Assembly (NCBI GenBank): GCA_014084085.1
Contig: NPFB01000115.1
Coordinates: 148,438 to 212,437, forward strand
Origin: Hondaea fermentalgiana
Lineage: Eukaryota > Sar > Bigyra > Thraustochytrida > Thraustochytriidae
Direction of reading: 5' to 3'
Length of the DNA stretch: 64,000 nucleotides
Shown: positions 19,301-28,600 of the stretch, one piece after another
Position numbering within the stretch: position 1 is the stretch's first letter
How the letters are laid out: the number at the start of each line of letters is the position of its first letter
Translations under genes and position numbers: made by a program
The notes under the pieces: model-generated
Told to the model about the DNA's origin: nothing
Databases searched by the model: none
Seen by the model: only the letters and a program-made list of their open reading frames with translations

Positions 19301-22300
19301 TGAAGAGTCACTGTGCTGTTGTTGTTGTGCAGCTGGAGCGTGCTCCATTTCAGCAAGAGGTCAAAGCATTCGCGCGCCGCCGGGCCGTGGTTTGGAAGCT
19401 CCTCCAACAATGTGTTGAAAGCCGGATCAAGGGCCGATCCTCGGGCTGCGCGACCTTTGTCGGCGCTAACAAACATCTTGTCGACGAGATCCTTTGACAG
19501 AACCTTTTCCAGATCGTCACGAAGACCCTGACGAAGCTCGTTCATGCGGTGCTTGTCCTTTTCATCAAAAATTGCAGGCCAACGAAACCGACGTCCGCGC
19601 TCCTCGCGCTTGTGGCGCAAAATACGGTTGGGTGGCTTGAACGGGGCTTCAGACGAGGCATCGGCATCGTAATCCGCAGCGGGGTCCGCGGGAGCGGCCT
19701 GCTCTACGGCTGCCGCTGGGTCCGCCCGGCGAATGGGTCGTGGCAGCGTGCCGCCCCGCTTCTTTGGACCAGGAATGCCAGACCGCGGCAAGGTTCGGCT
19801 CACACCGCGTCGACTCGCAGCGCTGGCTGTGCGTCCGCTCGCCGCGGGCGCATTTGCCGCAGCTGGAGCGCTTGGTGCGCCTGGTGGAGAAGCGGGCGCT
19901 CGCGTTGCTGCTGTGGCACCAGAATCAACGGCGGTTGCTGCTGATGGTGCTGCTGCTGATGCTGTTGCTGCAGATGCTCGGGACTCTGTGGCAGGCTGGT
20001 CGACTGCGGCTGGCTTGGCATCTCCCGCTGGAGGGATAGCATTTCCGGCTTCTTCGTAAGCGGCTTTGAGCAAAGGTGTAATGCTTCGCACCACAGCAGG
20101 CTTGAGGTCGCGACAGCCCTCATTGAAGATGGTCTCTCCTTCGTCCTTGCCAAAGTATCGCACGCTGACTGTGATTGCCTGACCTGCGAGCTTGCGGACT
20201 TTGGGATCGCGGCTTTGCAAGCAAGAGAGGAAAGGCTCTGCTAGTGCATGCAAGGTTTCCGCTACGTCGTTCCCCCCCGTGAGGACGCCATCAGCCTTAG
20301 AATTCTCCAGGAACCAGCCGAGCAAAACGGTGCGGTCATTCTTGGGATCCTTGAGGGCCAAAGGCGCCTGTTGTGCCATGGCCAAGAACGCTCCAGGGTG
20401 GACCTGGCCATCGTGAACAGTCCATTTCTCCAGAGCATCCTTGATGGCCGTCACGACAGTCTTCTTGCCGTCGCTTAGGTAAGAGAACAAAGCGCCTGCG
20501 GTGCCCTTGGCGAGCACCGCCGCGCCATCGCCGCCAACAGCATTGCCCACGCTCGCTAGTGCGGTCGCTGCCTTGGCAGCAAGGTTACGATTCGTATCCG
20601 CAAGTCGCTTGCGGAGCTCGGCAGTAAGCTGCCGTACACTGCGCGTCAACTGAATGCGGTTCTTCGCGCTCTTGATGATCTCAAGGACATCGTCCATGGC
20701 CTTGAGCCGCAGTTTCCAGGCGGTCTTGGTCGATTCGTCGCTCAAATCCTTGAGGAGTTTGTCCGTCAGCATGGCAGAGATGTCAGCTCGAGGAATGAGG
20801 TCGCCGAGATCTGCAGACGCAGAAGCAGCGCCCTCCGGAGCGTCCTCGGCCCCCTTGACCTTGCGCTTCGGTGCTGCGGCGCTCGGGCCTTGAAATCCGA
20901 TCTTATCAAAGGCCTCTCCCACAGCGCCCTCCGCCTGATCTCCAAGCAGCTGACGAATGGGTTCGCCCAGCTGACGGTAGAGCTCAGCCAAGAGTTCTGT
21001 CGCCTTGGTCTTGCAGGGTGCCTGGCGCGCACCAAGCCCCTTGGCTCCGCTTGCAAAGGAAACCACGTTTTGCACGCTGAGAGAACGCGCACCAAATTCC
21101 TCCGCGATGGAACGAAGCAGTGCCAGACTCTCTTCGATGACCTTTGGCGATGTGATCTTCTCTGCAGCCTTGATGATCTTGAAGGAAATGTACTTGGGCC
21201 CTGTCGCCTCGCAAAGAGCAAGCGCCAGGCTTTTCACGGGGCCATCTTGCTTGCGGTCGCCAATCTTCTTCGTTGCCGGGTCAAGGATTGCGGCGGCATA
21301 TGAACGCGAGACGGCGGGACTCTCGCACGCTGCGATGGTCTTTTCCAGCGCCGCCCACGCTTCGTTCATAATGTTGAAGTTGGACTCCTTGAAACCTTTT
21401 GTCTTGGCGCCTACAAACGCAATGATTGCATGTGCTTGCGCCTGAGATACCTTTTCCTGAGCATCGACAAAAGCAACAAGGCACGAGAACAGAGCCATCT
21501 TGTCTTGCCATTTGGCAGCCTCATCAAATGCGCTCAACGCTTCCCCAAAGCCCTCAATACCAAAACCCGCAACTTGTTCCTGGGCCTCTTCTGCGGCCAT
21601 GACGGGCTCACCCGCGTCGCCCATGTCTCCGTCATCTTGCGCGGAGACTGTCGCTGCACCGGCGCTTGAGGATTTCGAGGCAGCAGCCGAAGAAGCTGTT
21701 GTCCGCCGCGTCGGCGCACCAGAGGCGGCAGGCGGTTTCCGAGCTCGAAGGGGTTTTGCTGGAGCGGCATCAGCGGGCTTCTCCTTCGCAGCGGTAGGAG
21801 CAGCAGAGGCCGGTTTTGCAGGCTTTGCGGAAGGAGCTGCAGATGAAGATGCAGCTGGGGCGGCGGCAGCAGCAGCAGCAGCAGCAGCAGACTTGGGCTT
21901 TGCGCCTGGTGCGCTAGGACCCTGAAGCTTCTTTTGTAGTTTCGGGTTTGCAGCCACAAGCTTATCCACTTCTGACTCAACCAGCGCTTTACACGAGGCA
22001 GGCATGGGTCGTGACACGGCTTCGCCGCCGTGAGAGAGCGCCCCGAGGCCATGTGCAGCAACCTCGCGAACGTCTGGGTCTGCGTCGCCACAGCAAGCAA
22101 CCATGTGATTCACAAGCGAGGTAAATCCAGCTTCGTCAACGGTTCCGAGTTGGCCGCGAGACTCGTTCCAGCACGAGCCGCTTTGCAGAGCGCGACCAAT
22201 CCATGCGAGAATGTTCTTGCGCTGAAGAGGAGTACTCTTTTGCTTGCCAGAGGAGCCATCTTGGGAGATGTTCTCGTCAATGGTATGCACCACACGGTCG

Positions 22301-23865
22301 TCTGTGAGATTGAAGCAGTGCGTGGCAAAGACGTCAAGAGTCGTGTCGACCGCGCTAATGCAAGCAGCCTTCTTGTCGCGGTATTTGTGAAGAAGCTGAT
22401 CGCAGCACGCACGCGCATGAATGTGGAACTCCCCACGCAGGCCCGAACCCAAGGTCGCGAGAAGTTTGATGGCATCTACGACGACAGCCTGGTTTGAGTC
22501 GCTCTGGATGACGCCGCGTAGCGCTCGGACCATGTCAGAGTATTCACCTCGCGCGAGACGTGGCGTAGGGCCGCAAAGCTCGATGACGTCAAGAATAGCC
22601 TGGCGTCGATCCTTCCACTTGGGCTCCTTGAGACGCGTCTCGAACTTCATTTCTTCAACCTTGTCGAGGATCTCCTTTTCTGGCAACACGTCAAAGAGGT
22701 CCGGGGCAGCGCCGGCGTCCCCGGCCCCATTGTCCGCAGCTGATTGTCCGGCACCCGCTTTGGCGCTCGCCTTGGCAGCGTCCTCGCCACGAAAGGTCCT
22801 AATTGGAGCGGGAAGAGGCTCGGCGCTGTCACGCTTGGCAGCAGCATCTTCGAGCGATTTGCAGATTGCCTTTTGCGTTGCTGGATTGTCAATGACCGCC
22901 ATAACGAGGTCCTTGAATGCGCCCATGTACCACATGTCCATGTCGGTTGCGAGCCCCGTCGCCATTGTCCTGATGGCAGGGTTTTTCACGTCGCTGCCCT
23001 GAATGATAGCCTGCTGCACAACCTGAATGGGCAGGCGGCGGCCACCAAAGGTGGAGACAGCGGCGCGCATGCAGTCAAGACAGGCAGCCCCAACCTTTGG
23101 ATTCTTTTCTTTGAGTCCCAGCAGGAGCGCCTGCAAACAGGCCTCCATGCTTGCCTTGTCAACCTCCATAAAGTCGAGGCAAAGATCCATGGCGCGTTTC
23201 TTGGTACCAGGTCGGCCGACCAGAGCCTTTTTGAAGAGCTTGGGGACCGAGGTCGCGATGAGGGCGCCTTCGTCTTTGCCTGCGTACGCGTGCTTTACAT
23301 ATGCGCTTGCAGCATCGAGACCTGGGTCAAGAGCACCCATGGAGGACTCGACAAGGCACTTTTCAAAATACGCTTGCGAAAGTTCTCCTTTGTTGGCTGG
23401 CTCGGTGAGTTTTTCGAAGCCTACTTTGCGAGCCTTCCAGTTGGAGTGGTTGATAAGTTCATCAAGTGGGGCATTCGAAAAGTCTTCTTCGGGAGCGTCT
23501 ACGACCTGGACGGCTTGTGGAGCTGCCGCAGGTGCTGTAGGTGGCTCTGCCGGAGTTGGCGCAGGAGCAGCCGCTGGCTTGGGGGTCTCTGCAGGCGGAG
23601 CACTTGATGTTTCCTTGGGTGCCGGCGCGTTTGTCGCCTTGGCTGGAACAGGTTTCTCTGCCACAGAAGATGGAGGACTTGCCGTCGTCGTCGTCGTCGT
23701 CGTCGGTGCCGCCGCTGCCGTCTCGGAAGCCTCTGCGTTGGTATCGTCACCGAAGTCAACCTTGGATGACGACACAGCCATGAGGTCCTTGGCCGAGAAC
23801 ATGCTCATGGCTGCCACGCAATCATCGCAGCGGCATGATGCAGATCTCGAGCACACAGTGGACAT
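16336..23865 (-). CDS. XMAP215/CKAP5/Dis1 family microtubule polymerase
   Basis: 2509 residues in one uninterrupted exon from the ATG at 23865 (a second ATG at 23808 could also serve). The family binds tubulin dimers through TOG domains and speeds plus-end growth at spindle poles, kinetochores and flagellar bases. After an Ala/Pro/Thr-rich N-terminus (about 40-125), TOG1 is at about 128-350 (LDELINHSNWKARKVGFEKL). TOG2 is at about 395-640 (RLKEPKWKDRRQAILDVI). An Ala/Pro/Ser linker leads to three more HEAT/TOG units, the fourth with TAWKLRLKAMDDVLEIIKS and the fifth with HRMNELRQGLRDDLEKVL. The C-terminal third has a Ser/Pro-rich linker and a further helical domain like the CKAP5 C-terminus. 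Five TOGs is the animal/Dictyostelium layout; fungi have two. It heads a minus-strand block but shares no obvious promoter. Confidence 0.92.
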   Translation of the reverse strand: MSTVCSRSASCRCDDCVAAMSMFSAKDLMAVSSSKVDFGDDTNAEASETAAAAPTTTTTTTASPPSSVAEKPVPAKATNAPAPKETSSAPPAETPKPAAAPAPTPAEPPTAPAAAPQAVQVVDAPEEDFSNAPLDELINHSNWKARKVGFEKLTEPANKGELSQAYFEKCLVESSMGALDPGLDAASAYVKHAYAGKDEGALIATSVPKLFKKALVGRPGTKKRAMDLCLDFMEVDKASMEACLQALLLGLKEKNPKVGAACLDCMRAAVSTFGGRRLPIQVVQQAIIQGSDVKNPAIRTMATGLATDMDMWYMGAFKDLVMAVIDNPATQKAICKSLEDAAAKRDSAEPLPAPIRTFRGEDAAKASAKAGAGQSAADNGAGDAGAAPDLFDVLPEKEILDKVEEMKFETRLKEPKWKDRRQAILDVIELCGPTPRLARGEYSDMVRALRGVIQSDSNQAVVVDAIKLLATLGSGLRGEFHIHARACCDQLLHKYRDKKAACISAVDTTLDVFATHCFNLTDDRVVHTIDENISQDGSSGKQKSTPLQRKNILAWIGRALQSGSCWNESRGQLGTVDEAGFTSLVNHMVACCGDADPDVREVAAHGLGALSHGGEAVSRPMPASCKALVESEVDKLVAANPKLQKKLQGPSAPGAKPKSAAAAAAAAAAPAASSSAAPSAKPAKPASAAPTAAKEKPADAAPAKPLRARKPPAASGAPTRRTTASSAAASKSSSAGAATVSAQDDGDMGDAGEPVMAAEEAQEQVAGFGIEGFGEALSAFDEAAKWQDKMALFSCLVAFVDAQEKVSQAQAHAIIAFVGAKTKGFKESNFNIMNEAWAALEKTIAACESPAVSRSYAAAILDPATKKIGDRKQDGPVKSLALALCEATGPKYISFKIIKAAEKITSPKVIEESLALLRSIAEEFGARSLSVQNVVSFASGAKGLGARQAPCKTKATELLAELYRQLGEPIRQLLGDQAEGAVGEAFDKIGFQGPSAAAPKRKVKGAEDAPEGAASASADLGDLIPRADISAMLTDKLLKDLSDESTKTAWKLRLKAMDDVLEIIKSAKNRIQLTRSVRQLTAELRKRLADTNRNLAAKAATALASVGNAVGGDGAAVLAKGTAGALFSYLSDGKKTVVTAIKDALEKWTVHDGQVHPGAFLAMAQQAPLALKDPKNDRTVLLGWFLENSKADGVLTGGNDVAETLHALAEPFLSCLQSRDPKVRKLAGQAITVSVRYFGKDEGETIFNEGCRDLKPAVVRSITPLLKAAYEEAGNAIPPAGDAKPAAVDQPATESRASAATASAAAPSAATAVDSGATAATRAPASPPGAPSAPAAANAPAASGRTASAASRRGVSRTLPRSGIPGPKKRGGTLPRPIRRADPAAAVEQAAPADPAADYDADASSEAPFKPPNRILRHKREERGRRFRWPAIFDEKDKHRMNELRQGLRDDLEKVLSKDLVDKMFVSADKGRAARGSALDPAFNTLLEELPNHGPAARECFDLLLKWSTLQLHNNNSTVTLHVLELLDNMFELASGAEYVLSDYEAAAFLPHLLHKLGEKQKRFRDAVRRIMELLCNCYPVSKYAPYVHSEIGPSQRSAYVLTECLSELARLARIHGTMLLKVRVGVGNNVMRTVAGMVDDSRKEVRAAALEFMEAIWEHEGRDDDAFMARVAQFKTALSDKATPLVLNHFKEARSRDPAGDLGRADPSPRELSDAEPLSSGPPESPPRAGQGVAPARKLRLQRPGAGASSPPRQEGAPATSATAAPASSVLSIAPPSNSISQSMPAPRTPDTKSAKKSAELKFQFDLPQTPPSPQNVKRLSMPNTPAFATPHMEKENDPSLESFSRRRSMGMGMGMGTPGVAKGARVMAMMAERISMIPRQSSAYLDLICDPSSAKGGEPEARNIREAGIKALSLVGSGDPPADWVESGCGGQKEWIDLLKDDLDVPAVVGVLLDFVDEVVSRAPPTTPLRDEDGQDVRDVQSENRLLKLVVPAIFTLAWWPELRRLAAGPIGSDPMPSTLGRRWTTCLCNLLARLMERRRLQRQLETAPGGFAVGSETIHEIFMEQDRLLKAVQTTFAKLSESPSWLCAVLHRFRRCNEVARDGLMPEFAGQEVHLKRVLRRAIAEYVELQESYVEMYQSVHMPGAVAALGELVSHGITERDLEADQDRDMVERLVRSLLRVGNEFTQFVEAQGPTRSLHTLVSQILVSQAKQAQGEALTPSREQPSEAFGGANVLPSAPPREPASASALAAGLAAAAQSPGFGNSDAAPLSSEDSQKLQEIFGRFSQAIEGMSPTAKRDAFKELNVFFNEHPGFEDSTYLKELSGPFHKHIREGVRRIREEEKEAARRRQQGTGESARSLQRTSEVSERIRRLRSLTMKASGTLSGQDALASSTGSTSSVNALHSQAGATEPERAAENKADLYSSSFSAAPGPSSSSFAAPRATGVGAIDSSSSAEANPLEKIEQATAQANQVAQSATLLSIRERMAARKQRMEAAAGNAAHSIGR

Positions 23866-24719
23866 CCTCGTGTTCTCCTTCTCTCACTCTTTCTCTCGGC
23901 CTTGCTCCTCGTCGTTGGCGCGCGCGGGGCTCGGTTATACGCCGAGCGCGAGTTTCGTTCCCAGCGGTGGTGGGCTCTCACTCGCTACGAATTTTAGCTT
24001 TCGACCTCCTTCTGCCGAGCGGACCGCCGTTCGTCCGTGCGCCCGTGCGTGCGTGCGTCCGTCCTTCCACGCGTGCCACGCCGCGCTGCGTCGCGCCGCG
24101 CCACGCGCACGTCTCTCGCGAGCCGCGTCGCCGTGCTCGAACGGGGTCTGGCAAGGGCAGTCTCGTGTATCGTCAAATCGATCAGGCGATCAGGAAGCGC
24201 CAACGGGCCGCACTAGGCCCTGGCTACCGAAAACGCTACGGGGACGGGGCTCGCCTCCTGTGCAACCGCCATGTCTGCTAGACTGGACGGGTCACTTACT
24301 GACTCGTAGGCCAGGGAAAGCGAGGGGCACCAACTCGATCGACCGCATGGAGCCCTGGTTGCAAAGGTTGGACTGGTGCTCGTGCTCGTGCTGGTGCTCA
24401 TGGTGGGAGAGAGGTAAACGATAGCGCATTCTAGATGCTCGACCCAGACTCATAAGGCAGAATTACGAAAAGAGGGACAGCAGAGCAGATTGTCGGCCCG
24501 TAGTTTGTTGGCGAGCGAGAGTCGGGCGTCTGTCTATTTATAACGAACGTCAGAGACGACAGTGCGGAAGTCGCAAAGTAAGCAAGTACGTGAATCAACG
24601 CTTGTCTTTCTTTTGCTTATTTTATTCTAAGGAACTCTTATTTGGTATTTTTCTGTCGTCAAGTCCAAGCACACGGTACAAGGGACGGCCTAGGCTGCTC
24701 GTCCCGGTGCAGCCCGCGC
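23866..24719. other. Intergenic region between XMAP215 and R-SNARE genes
   Basis: No gene was recognised. The low-coordinate end is the XMAP215 5' flank (minus strand), with GC-rich sequence and GTGC/GTCC short repeats near 24030-24065. The high-coordinate end is the R-SNARE 3' UTR, with AT-rich sequence near 24610-24650. A CGTGCT short repeat lies at about 24376-24400. Confidence 0.5.
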
Positions 24720-25415
24720 TCAGTTTCGGGCAAGCGAGACAATGAGAATGATGAGAACCACGAGAATGATGGAACCGATGATGAGAGTGAGCTTGATGGA
24801 CTTCCAGCGCTCGCTACGGTGCAGACGCGTGGCCTGGGTGTCAAAGAGACGAGCCTGGTCCTGAAGAGCCTGGGTGTCCGTCTCAATGCGCTCCGTTTTG
24901 TCAAGGTTACGCAGCATGCCGTCAATGTTGCTCTGCATGGTAAGCTTAACGTCGTTGACCTTGGACTGCACGGCCGAGAGCTTGTCCTTCTTGCTTGGAT
25001 CGTCGTAGTCGCGGACGACGGCGCTGAAGAGCGACTTGGCCTTCTTGTTAAGACCACCCTCCTGCGCGGTCGCGACACGGTCGCCGAGCTCGGCCTGGAA
25101 CCGTTTGATGACCTCGTTAAGCATGGGGAACACCAAACGCTCCGGATACTCTGAGGTGGTGATGGCCACATAGACGCGCTGCTGCTGGTCCGTGGTGAAG
25201 TTGAAGGCGTTCACGTCGCCGACGAGGCGGTACCGCGACCCGGGCGCCACTTTGCTCTCAAAGTCGGGCGCTGAGAGCACCTCATTCACCGTGTTAAAGT
25301 ACTGCGGCTTGTTGTAGTCGCCGTCGCGCGCCACGAAGGACGCCACGATGACCTTGTCCGTGGCGCGGGCTACCGCCACGAACATGATGTTGCGCCCCGC
25401 ATCCGCGATCGACAT
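24720..25415 (-). CDS. Longin R-SNARE (VAMP7-like)
   Basis: 231 residues from the ATG at 25415. Three parts are visible: an N-terminal longin domain (about 1-125, IMFVAVARATDKVIVASF at its start), an R-SNARE helix (about 140-200) and a C-terminal transmembrane anchor (about 207-228, LIIGSIILVVLIILIVSL). The zero-layer arginine lies in NIDGMLRNLDKTERIE, the position it holds in VAMP proteins. Such proteins pair with Q-SNAREs to fuse vesicles with endosomal, vacuolar or plasma membranes; the tail points into the lumen. A carboxy-terminal CaaX-type lipidation signal as in YKT6 is absent, so VAMP7 or VAMP71-like is favoured. SEC22 is an alternative assignment. The XRN2 gene is upstream on the same strand, separated by a gapped interval. 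Confidence 0.88.
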   Translation of the reverse strand: MSIADAGRNIMFVAVARATDKVIVASFVARDGDYNKPQYFNTVNEVLSAPDFESKVAPGSRYRLVGDVNAFNFTTDQQQRVYVAITTSEYPERLVFPMLNEVIKRFQAELGDRVATAQEGGLNKKAKSLFSAVVRDYDDPSKKDKLSAVQSKVNDVKLTMQSNIDGMLRNLDKTERIETDTQALQDQARLFDTQATRLHRSERWKSIKLTLIIGSIILVVLIILIVSLARN

Positions 25416-25477
25416 GGTCTCTCTCTCCGCTCCGCGCCTCCGCGCCCTCGCCTTCGCGCGTCCCTCCCTGCCGCTGC

Positions 25478-25577
25478 NNNNNNNNNNNNNNNNNNNNNNN
25501 NNNNNNNNNNNNNNNNNNNNNNNNNNNNNNNNNNNNNNNNNNNNNNNNNNNNNNNNNNNNNNNNNNNNNNNNNNNNN
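25478..25577. other. Assembly gap (100 N)
   Basis: Exactly 100 undetermined bases between the R-SNARE start codon and the XRN2 stop codon. The right edge is a CGATG pentamer array. Confidence 0.98.
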
Positions 25578-25630
25578 CGATGCGATGCGATGCGATGCGA
25601 TGCGATGCGATGCGATGCGATGCGATGCGA
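25578..25630. repeat. CGATG pentanucleotide array
   Basis: About ten perfect CGATG units directly following the gap and ending 32 bp before the XRN2 stop codon. The array probably continues into the gap and is its likely cause. Confidence 0.92.
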
Positions 25631-25661
25631 AACGCCTGTAGTACGCTTGGTCGTCACCATC

Positions 25662-28600
25662 TCAGCGGCGCCACTGGTTCTGCTGATGATGGTGCTGCTG
25701 ATGACCGTGCCCAGGGTACAACGGCGGAGCTCCCGGGGCTCCGCGTGCTTGCAACGCGCTCGAAAGACGATCCATGAGCGCACTCTTGGAGCTGCTAGGT
25801 CTGGAATTTCCCGCGGGAGGCGGCTGGTTTGGCAAGAACGGATTCGAGCCGCCGCGACCCGGAGGTCCCGAAGGGGCTTGCTGCTGACGATTGTACTGAT
25901 AGCCTTGCTGCTGGTGCTGCTGGTGCTGCTGTTGATGAGGCGGATATTGCCCATAGGCTTGCCGGTGCTGCTGGTAATGATGAGCTTGTTGCGGCGGATA
26001 GCCACGACCATGTTGCTGCTGGTTCGGGTAATGCTGTTGCTGGTGCTGCTGGTGCTGGCCGTAAGGATAGCCTCCTCCCCGTTGCGGCGGATAACCTTGC
26101 TGCTGGCGCTGCCAAGGTGGCGGCTGCTGATGCTGATGCTGCGACGGAGGCGGGTACGGCTGACGCCCACCTCGCGAATTCCGGTTCAGGTTCATGCTTG
26201 GCTCCATGCTTCCATAGCTCCGCTGAAAGTGAGCCGCCTGGCGTTGTCCTAATCCACCGCCATGGGAAGGCTGCTGAAAGCTGCTCGGGTGAGCCTGACG
26301 CGTCGTCTCCACGAGAAGGTTCGCAACGTTGGCCCCGCGACCGAGCTTGGGAATCTTGATGATCAGATCATCAGCGGACAGCACCGGACGAGGCACCCGC
26401 ACATCGGGCAAAAGCATTGAAAGATGCGGGCGCATCTTGGGCAGACGGAACTCAAACGCCACAGTCTTGTTGTCAGGAAGAGGATCCACACGGCGCCCAG
26501 CCGGTGGAATCGTCTTGCCCGGCTCGAACTTGAACTTATCAGGAGGGTGCGTGAAATAACCGGAAAGACCGTTGGTAGCTGACGCCAGCAACAGACGCGC
26601 GTGCGGCTTGCCCCCCTTGCCCGATGCGCGCACATCACCCGCCGTGGTGGGCGTGATTTGCTTGCCATCTTCGTCCTTGATCGCTTGCGTCTTGCTGGGC
26701 ATGGCGCGTTCTGCCTCGTCAGCGGCCACCATCATCTTGTCGGTACCGACAGCATCGACGCGAGCAAAGACGAGATCAGGGTTGTACTCATTTCGCTCCT
26801 TCTCGTGGGGCTTGAACTCCTTTTCGAGATCCGCCGTGACCGCAAGGAGGCGTGACTCATCAATGAAGGGCAAGAGCGCAACCCATAGCCATCGCACAGC
26901 CTTGCCATTTGCATCGTACTCAAACTGCGTCGGATAAAAGTCGGCAATCGGAGAGTCAATGTCTGTCATGTACCAGCGACACGGCTCGGGGAGTGCGTGC
27001 GCACTTGCAGGCGGGAAGACTCCCATGAGCTGTTCAAAGGGTTTAAACGGCATCGAAGGAGGAAACTCGATATTGATGTCATCAATGTTGACGAGGTCCG
27101 ACGCAAAAGGAGCGTAATGGTACTCGTAGAACCACGTCCAAGACTGGCAACCACGGTAGTAGTACTCCATCACCCAGCAGAGGCCGGTGACGTACGAGCG
27201 AACGACTTCGCGACGTTTCTCCGACTTGGGATCCTCGTATTCGGGTCCAAACTTGGAGGCATAGTAGCGGTTCTTCCACCCAGGCTCTCCGAAACGGACC
27301 TCGTCTTCGACGTCCTCGTGCACATTGCGCTGCTTCTCCTTCTCCTTGATGCGAGCCTCAAAGGCGTCATGCGCAGCCTTGGAGTCGTCGGCATCGTAGC
27401 TGTCCAGCTTGATCTTGTCAACAGCATCACGGGCGCGCTCTTGGGCGCGTCGAATATCGCGCGCCTCCTTGCGCTCCTTTTTGCGCTCTTCGGTGGCCTG
27501 TTGCTTGGCCTTGCGGCCTTCTTCCGGGGCCGCAGAGGACGAAGGAGAGGATGACGAAGACGACGACGATGATGGCCCAGCCCTATCCGAATCAGCGGGG
27601 CGCTTCTTGCCACGCTTGAGCTTGTCGCGAAGCTCTGCGGCCGCCGACTTGTTTGCGTTACTGTCTGGAGGGGGCACGGGCTTGGCAGGCGGAGCGGCGC
27701 TTGCACCGGATTTCTTGCCGAGAGGCACCAAGGCAGCGGCTTTGGCCCCGCTCACACCTTGGCCAAGCGGAACGAGGTTCTTGCCATCCGCACCAGAGAA
27801 ATCCTGCACATTGAACTTGCCGCGTTTGGTCCTGCCTTGGACCTCGGGTCCAGATCCTGAGGCCGCGGCCAAGGCGAGCGCTCCCTCGGCACGGGTCTTG
27901 CCGCCTTCGCGGCGAGTGCGCTGATTGTTTTTGCGACGCTGCTGGTCCCAAACTTCACTTGCACGACGACGACGGAAAATCTCATCTTCGACGGTGCCAA
28001 GGACGCCCATGTAGACGTCGACCCGCGACAGATTGACCTGGCCGTCCTTGGTGAGGTAGCCACCAACCGTAGGGAGCACGCGCTTGTAGAGATCCAGGAG
28101 CAGCTCGAGACCTCCTTCGCGAATCGACAGAGAAGGAAGGTGCGGTAAGAAATCATTTCCTACGAAGAAACAGATGAATACAAAGTCATCAATACAAGCT
28201 TCAAAGTTGTACGCAAACGGTAGTGGCTGGTAAAACGCCTCGGGGCGGAACTCATGCGCCAGGTACTCGCGCAGAATCCACAAACGCACGAGATCAAAAG
28301 GTTTTTTGTTGGTGCCAATGAGTCCCATGTCTGAATCATCGGGACTCATGTCTCCATCCGTACTCCCCGCGGACGAGTTGTTGAGGACCGCGTCACGCTG
28401 AAAGCCTTGCTTGCGCTTTTGCTTGCCAAAAAGGACTTCCTCGCGCAAAATCGTAAAGTGGATCTCGTGGCTCGCCAAGCCAAGCATGATAAGATCTGCG
28501 TCGAGACCGTAGAGGATATGCGTCGTGTTCGGATCGTATCCGGGCTCGGCGCGCTGCCGCCTAATGAACTGCATAATCTTGTGCTCGCCCTCGCCGGGCG